Source: GCA-2684655 sp051278165 (GTDB lineage: Bacteria > Planctomycetota > UBA1135 > UBA2386). From it: a DNA stretch of 11,038 nucleotides. The stretch lies in assembly GCA_051278165.1 (NCBI GenBank), contig JBNMNW010000197.1:1-11038 (forward strand), written 5' to 3'. Position 1 is the stretch's first letter, and each line of letters starts with the position of its first letter. Made by a program: the position numbers and the translations under genes. Under the pieces are notes generated by a model that worked only from the letters and a program-made list of their open reading frames with translations, had not been told where the DNA came from and ran no database searches. Of the stretch, positions 7,156-11,038 are shown piece after piece.

Positions 7156-7163
7156 TCCCTTCT
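7156..7163 (-). promoter_or_regulatory. Shine-Dalgarno-like site deciding the start at 7150
   Basis: On the minus strand AGAAGGGA is followed by TCCGT and then ATG. This purine run at a 5-nt spacing is the most ribosome-binding-site-like sequence at any start in the window. It favours the ATG at 7150 over the in-frame ATG at 7171, which lies upstream of it. Confidence 0.55.
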
Positions 7164-7299
7164 CGATTCATGGCGCGGGCTAGAACCCTGGTACTACTTG
7201 CACCGAAACGCGGAACTTGCCCAGAAACTCCAACTGCTGGTTGGGATTGTAGACAAGCCAGCAGCGAGCGTCACAGAATGCTGATGTTGCTGGGGACTC

Positions 7300-7992
7300 G
7301 TGACCTCGGTGTCTAGGCTTGCCACAGTGAGCCCTGCCCCCAAGAAACCCGGCGAACCGTTCTTCACCGTACTCGCGATTCTGGCACTAGTCGTTGTGCT
7401 CGCTGGCTTCGCGCCGAGCTTCTACCTGCGCGGCAGCGACCGACCGCCGCTGTCGTCGATATTCCTGTGGCACGGCATCAGCCTGACCGCGTGGTATGTG
7501 CTGGCGATCGTGCAGGGCGCGTTGGTCGGCGTACGCTTTTCTGCCAACAAGTTGCGCGTGCACCAACGACTAGGCATCGCGGCATCCATCATCGCAATCG
7601 CCGTGATCTACACCGGCATTGTGGTGGCGTTCGACTTCTACCACGGCGGGATAAGCAACCCGATCCTGACACCCGAAGGCTTGCTAGTCGCGAACCTGAT
7701 GAACCTCGTCAGCTTCACCGTGTGCTTCGTTTTGGGAGTGGCACTTCGTAAGCAACCCGAACTGCACAAGCGGTTCTTGTCACTTGCCGGCATCGTGATG
7801 ATCGGCCCGGCGGCATTCCGGCTGGTCGTCAACTTAGGACTCGCCCCGCCGACCTCGCTGATCATCCAATTCGGCTTGCTTGCCGCGATGTTCGTCTACG
7901 ACCGACGCCGCCTGCAGCGCATCAGCAAGGCGAGCTGGACCGGTGTCTTGTTGATCGTGCTGATGATCGCCGTCACGCTCGCGGTTGGCTAA
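7300..7992 (+). CDS. Seven-helix conserved membrane protein, function unknown
   Basis: A 230-aa protein made of about seven hydrophobic segments (near residues 22-42, 52-77, 91-111, 126-149, 158-179, 184-200 and 211-229) joined by short loops. Recognisable points are APSFYLR (38-44) after helix 1, WHGISLTAWYVLAIVQ (57-72) with His58, VHQRLG (87-92) with His88, and LHKRFL (155-160) with His156. The order 'HG..W..L...Q' then 'H.RLG' recurs in small uncharacterised bacterial membrane proteins; the repeated membrane-edge histidines could bind heme, as in cytochrome b561-type bundles, but that is inference. The GTG at 7300 is the longest start; a GGGGA run lies only 3 nt before it, so the GTGs at 7309 or 7327 are also possible and give the same helices. 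It is divergent from the unknown secreted-protein gene, with 149 bp between the starts, and converges on the peptidase gene. It seems monocistronic. Confidence 0.7.
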   Translation: MTSVSRLATVSPAPKKPGEPFFTVLAILALVVVLAGFAPSFYLRGSDRPPLSSIFLWHGISLTAWYVLAIVQGALVGVRFSANKLRVHQRLGIAASIIAIAVIYTGIVVAFDFYHGGISNPILTPEGLLVANLMNLVSFTVCFVLGVALRKQPELHKRFLSLAGIVMIGPAAFRLVVNLGLAPPTSLIIQFGLLAAMFVYDRRRLQRISKASWTGVLLIVLMIAVTLAVG

Positions 7993-8007
7993 CGAACCCT
8001 AGCGGCA

Positions 8008-8089
8008 GTGACCTACTGAGTGCGACCTACTGGGTGCGACCTACCGCGTGCGACCTACTGGGTGCGACCTACCGCGTGCGACCTACCGA
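8008..8089. repeat. 14-bp tandem repeat array between convergent genes, overlapping the peptidase stop
   Basis: Five exact-length units start at 8020, 8034, 8048, 8062 and 8076, preceded by one 12-bp copy at 8008 that lacks CG. Two unit types alternate: GTGCGACCTACTGG (8020, 8048) and GTGCGACCTACCGC (8034, 8062); the last ends CCGA. This makes a 28-bp higher-order period. The array fills most of the 90 bp between the membrane-protein stop (7992) and the end of the peptidase gene, and the rightmost unit contains the peptidase's TAG (8085-8083). On the minus strand every unit carries TAG at the same place, exactly 14 nt apart. No strong hairpin is formed by a unit. Confidence 0.95.
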
Positions 8090-11019
8090 CCACGATACGG
8101 CTCGCCCGACGTGATCCACTGTGGCGCCGGCCCACCGATGCAGAAGTGGTCGAGCCATTGCTTCATGCGCATCGAGTAGTCGAGCTTGTTCGCATACTGC
8201 TTCAGGTGATGCGGCTCGCCGCGGTACTGCAAGAACACACACGGCTTCTGCAACCGCCGCATGGCCATGTAGAGCTCAATGCCTTGGGTCCACGGCACGG
8301 CGCCGTCCTGGTCCCCAAACTGAATCAACAACGGCGTCTGGATGCGGTCCGCAAAGAACACCGGTGAGTTCTCGATGTAGAGATCGCGGGCGGCCCACAA
8401 GCTGCCGCCGATGCGACTCTGAGTCTTCTCGTATTGGAACTGGCGCGACATGCCGGACTCCCAGCGAATGCCGCCGTAGGCACTGGTCATATTCGTGACC
8501 GGCGCGCCGGCAACCGCACACGCGAACCGATTCGTCTGCGTAATCACGAAGGCCGTTTGGTAACCCGACCACGAATGGCCGTGCAAGCCGATGCCGTCCG
8601 GCTTGGCCACGCCCATATCGATCAACTTCTGCACGCCAGGAACCAAACACTTGGTCGCGGCATACCCAGGATTGCCGACATCAAATCGGATGTCCGGCAA
8701 GAACACGCAGTAGCCGTTGCTCGCGTAGTAAGGGAAGCACGGTCGGTGATTGACGACGACCTGATTGAAGTCGTGCAGCCGCTGCGAGAAGAAGCGGTAG
8801 TAGTAGACCAGCACCGGGTAACGCTTGCCTTCTTCGTAGTCATCGGGCTTGATCAGCACGCCCTGCAGCGGCTTGCCATCGAGGCTCTGCCAGTCGACCA
8901 ACTCGGCGGTGCCCCACGCAAACGGCTCGGTCTGCTCGCCGAGGTGACTCACTTGCACCGAGTTACCGAGCTTGAAGTCACCCACCCAAAGGTCTGGGAA
9001 ATCACGGTAGGTCTGGCGCGTGAAGAGCACCCGGTCGCCGTCGTCGCTATCGGCGAGAACGGTGTAGTTCGCGGCTTCTTCAACGAGACTCTCGGCCTTG
9101 CCGTCGACGAACATGCATAGACCGCGATACTTCTGCTGCGCGTGGCTAACACTGAGCAGCGACGGCTTGCTCAGATCGACGAACGGATCATCCGGATCCA
9201 TGTCGACGATCCTAAACGTGCGCTGCGTCGCGCGACCTTCCAGCTGCATCAGCGGCATGATGTAGATGTCCCCCTCGGCGTCGAAGCTGAACTCCCAGAT
9301 ATCGTATTTGTCGTAAACGTAGACCGCCGAGCCATTCGCTTGCCAACCAGCGGTGCCATACGACGGCACATCTGATGGATAATCGTGGTCCTCGTTGGCG
9401 AATGCTGCGCTCGGGATATCTGAGAGCACCGTGTTGGTGCCGGCCTTGTTATCAAAGACGTTCCAGTAGCCGTCGTGCCAATACAGCAGCCGGCGTCCCT
9501 TGGGCCCGAGCGTTGCAGGTCCAGACCCAACGTGCGACTGCACCAAACGGCGCTCGGCCGTTTTGATGTCGACGATGTAGAGATCCTCGTAGCGGCCATC
9601 CCACGTGGTTTCCGTAGCGTATCGCGCACGATCAGAACCAACCCCAAACAACGAACCTTCGGGAACGCGCACCGACTGCATCTTGCGATCGGCGAGCTGC
9701 ACCAACGTCTCGGTGTCGCCATGCCAAACGGCGGCATAGGTCTGCTTCGAATCACGCTGCCAACGCGCTTTTTGCTCGGTGCTAATCTGCGGATCGTCGG
9801 TGTGCCAGATGTCTAGTTTGCGTTCGTCGACCAGCGCCTCGAGGTCGAACGCATCACCCGGAATCACGTCGGCCGCGAGCTTCTTACCCGTCTTGACTCG
9901 ATCGTCAGCCGCGCGCTTGTGCGCCGCCAACGCCCGCACCTTGTTGGCCATGTCGCGATGCCAAAAACCGGTGAACAAACGATGCCCAGTCTTGGACCAA
10001 CGCAGCTCGGGGGCCGAGGGCATCACCCATTGCTCGCCGGTGACGCCGGTCCACGCGATGCGCGATGCCTTGTCGGCCTTGATCAAGTAGATCGTGCCGT
10101 CACCCATGTCGCCGAGATCATCTTGCGGTGCATCCGCCGCGGCAAGCTGATCACCACTCTCGGTCCACGCCATCGCGGTCACGACGTGGTTCGCCCGCGC
10201 CATCACCGTGCGCTGCTGGTCAGGATGATTGTCGAGGTTGCGCCGATACAGACCGTTGTTCACTCCAGTCGGCTCGGCAACGGCGTAGTAGAGGTTGTGC
10301 GAATCGGGGCTGAAGCCAAAACGAACCGCGTGCTCAGTGGCGGTAATCGCACTGGGCGTGCCAAGGCGCCAGAACTTGAGTTCGGTGCCCGCGTCGCGCT
10401 TCTTGTTCGGCTTCGGCGTGGCGCTAGCGGTCTTGTCCTTGGCCAGACCCTTGTCCTTGCCCGTGTTCTTGCCCTCATCATTGCCCTCATCCTTCTTGAC
10501 TGGCTTGTGATGCCGGAAGGCAACCCAGGCGCTGTCCTTGGAGAACACCACCGACTGCACCCGCTCGTGAACCACCTGCCTGCCAGTCTTCAGATCAAGT
10601 AGCACGAGTGCCTGCTTCGGCTTCGGCTCAGTCGCCGCGAACACCGGCGGCGCCACCAGGACCGCCACCCATTTACCATCTTCGCTGAAGACCGGCCGCT
10701 GGCCGCGGGCGATGCGATGCTCACGCTTCTGCTCGAGGTCGTAGACGATCACTTCTCCATCGCCGCGATCTGGCTGCGACTGGTACGCAACGGCAGTGCC
10801 CGTCGAGGCGAGCACCGGCGACTTGATCTGCCGGAACTTCATCATGTCCAGAAAGGTCAACGCTCGCGTGCCAGAGGCTGCGGGCGCCGGCGCTGCAGGG
10901 CCCGGCACTGTGGGGACCGGCACTGCGGGCGCTTGGGAAGACTGCGCAAGCGAGCACATAGCACTGGCAACGATGGCCAAGCTGACGAAGAACAAGTCAC
11001 GGATCTGACAGAGACGCAT
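8083..11019 (-). CDS. Secreted S9 prolyl-oligopeptidase-family serine peptidase
   Basis: A 978-aa exported peptidase, predicted to act on oligopeptides in the periplasm or outside the cell. The ATG at 11019-11017 begins a signal peptide (residues 1 to about 26, ending CSLAQ), followed by a Pro/Ala-rich linker (about 30-50). Residues about 55-700 have the repeated short beta-strand pattern of an S9 beta-propeller (for example PVFSEDGKWVAVL, FGFSPDSHNLYYA, YEDLYIVDIKTAERR), interrupted by a Lys/Asp-rich low-complexity insert at about 172-208. The C-terminal alpha/beta-hydrolase domain holds the triad: Ser816 in GHSWSGYQ, Asp905 in FGDQDGAVPW and His937 in GEPHHL. The nucleophile elbow has Ser where GHSWGGYQ-type relatives have Gly. 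YPVLVYYY (734-741) and FLPDIRFDVGNPGY (773-786) are further domain landmarks. The length is long for S9, partly due to the linker and insert. The stop codon lies inside the 14-bp repeat array. The promoter would be beyond the right edge. Confidence 0.93.
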   Translation of the reverse strand: MRLCQIRDLFFVSLAIVASAMCSLAQSSQAPAVPVPTVPGPAAPAPAASGTRALTFLDMMKFRQIKSPVLASTGTAVAYQSQPDRGDGEVIVYDLEQKREHRIARGQRPVFSEDGKWVAVLVAPPVFAATEPKPKQALVLLDLKTGRQVVHERVQSVVFSKDSAWVAFRHHKPVKKDEGNDEGKNTGKDKGLAKDKTASATPKPNKKRDAGTELKFWRLGTPSAITATEHAVRFGFSPDSHNLYYAVAEPTGVNNGLYRRNLDNHPDQQRTVMARANHVVTAMAWTESGDQLAAADAPQDDLGDMGDGTIYLIKADKASRIAWTGVTGEQWVMPSAPELRWSKTGHRLFTGFWHRDMANKVRALAAHKRAADDRVKTGKKLAADVIPGDAFDLEALVDERKLDIWHTDDPQISTEQKARWQRDSKQTYAAVWHGDTETLVQLADRKMQSVRVPEGSLFGVGSDRARYATETTWDGRYEDLYIVDIKTAERRLVQSHVGSGPATLGPKGRRLLYWHDGYWNVFDNKAGTNTVLSDIPSAAFANEDHDYPSDVPSYGTAGWQANGSAVYVYDKYDIWEFSFDAEGDIYIMPLMQLEGRATQRTFRIVDMDPDDPFVDLSKPSLLSVSHAQQKYRGLCMFVDGKAESLVEEAANYTVLADSDDGDRVLFTRQTYRDFPDLWVGDFKLGNSVQVSHLGEQTEPFAWGTAELVDWQSLDGKPLQGVLIKPDDYEEGKRYPVLVYYYRFFSQRLHDFNQVVVNHRPCFPYYASNGYCVFLPDIRFDVGNPGYAATKCLVPGVQKLIDMGVAKPDGIGLHGHSWSGYQTAFVITQTNRFACAVAGAPVTNMTSAYGGIRWESGMSRQFQYEKTQSRIGGSLWAARDLYIENSPVFFADRIQTPLLIQFGDQDGAVPWTQGIELYMAMRRLQKPCVFLQYRGEPHHLKQYANKLDYSMRMKQWLDHFCIGGPAPQWITSGEPYRGR

Positions 11020-11038
11020 CGACGCATTCTAACGGCCA

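Noticed and set aside
7087..7284. A 65-codon plus-strand frame spanning the divergent gap before 7300
   Set aside because: Its first third overlaps the signal-peptide region of the opposite gene, no ribosome-binding site or family is evident, and chance frames of this length are common here.
8008..8089. CRISPR array
   Set aside because: The units are 14 bp, contiguous and without spacers, and no cas genes are present; it is a simple tandem repeat.
8020..8367. A 115-codon plus-strand frame starting in the repeat array
   Set aside because: Its start is made of repeat units and the rest is antisense to the conserved C-terminal domain of the S9 peptidase.

Overview
The window looks like a chromosomal segment of a GC-rich bacterium of the Planctomycetota (PVC) type. 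Three things suggest this: the N-terminus of a planctomycete-style 'PVC heme-binding domain' protein at the left edge, a secreted type I sulfatase next to it, and a small FG-GAP/VCBS-repeat protein of the kind expanded in planctomycetes. Nearly every soluble product starts with a Sec signal peptide, and recognisable Shine-Dalgarno sequences are scarce, which also fits. The taxonomic call is inference from protein style; there is no rRNA or marker gene here.

Layout, left to right. 1-280 (-): truncated 5' end of a heme-binding/beta-propeller-like exported protein, divergent from 368-1966 (+), a formylglycine sulfatase. The sulfatase ends in a perfect 8-bp inverted repeat overlapping its stop codon and converges on 2044-2598 (-), a short FG-GAP protein with a 15-bp tandem repeat. 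A 150-bp divergent region with two small dyads precedes 2749-4095 (+), a multi-pass membrane protein of MOP/MATE/ANKH type with an internal duplication. It converges on 4194-5810 (-), a PhoD-like metallophosphatase. That gene lies 53 bp downstream of 5864-7150 (-), a secreted protein of unknown function, and the two probably form an operon. After a 149-bp divergent gap comes 7300-7992 (+), a seven-helix membrane protein. It converges on 8083-11019 (-), a large secreted S9 prolyl-oligopeptidase-family peptidase. The 90-bp space between the last two genes holds a 14-bp tandem repeat array.

Functionally this is a set of mostly independent exported enzymes: sulfate-ester hydrolysis, phosphate-ester hydrolysis and peptide degradation, plus two integral membrane proteins. 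It is consistent with a scavenging, polymer-degrading lifestyle. No RNA genes, insertion sequences, CRISPR arrays, phage genes or defence system were recognised, and no clear new multi-gene system is visible. The most distinctive non-coding structure is the 14-bp repeat array at the end of the peptidase gene. The other intergenic gaps (281-367, 1967-2043, 2599-2748, 4096-4193, 5811-5863, 7151-7299) are all short, and I could not place a convincing sigma-70 promoter in any of them.
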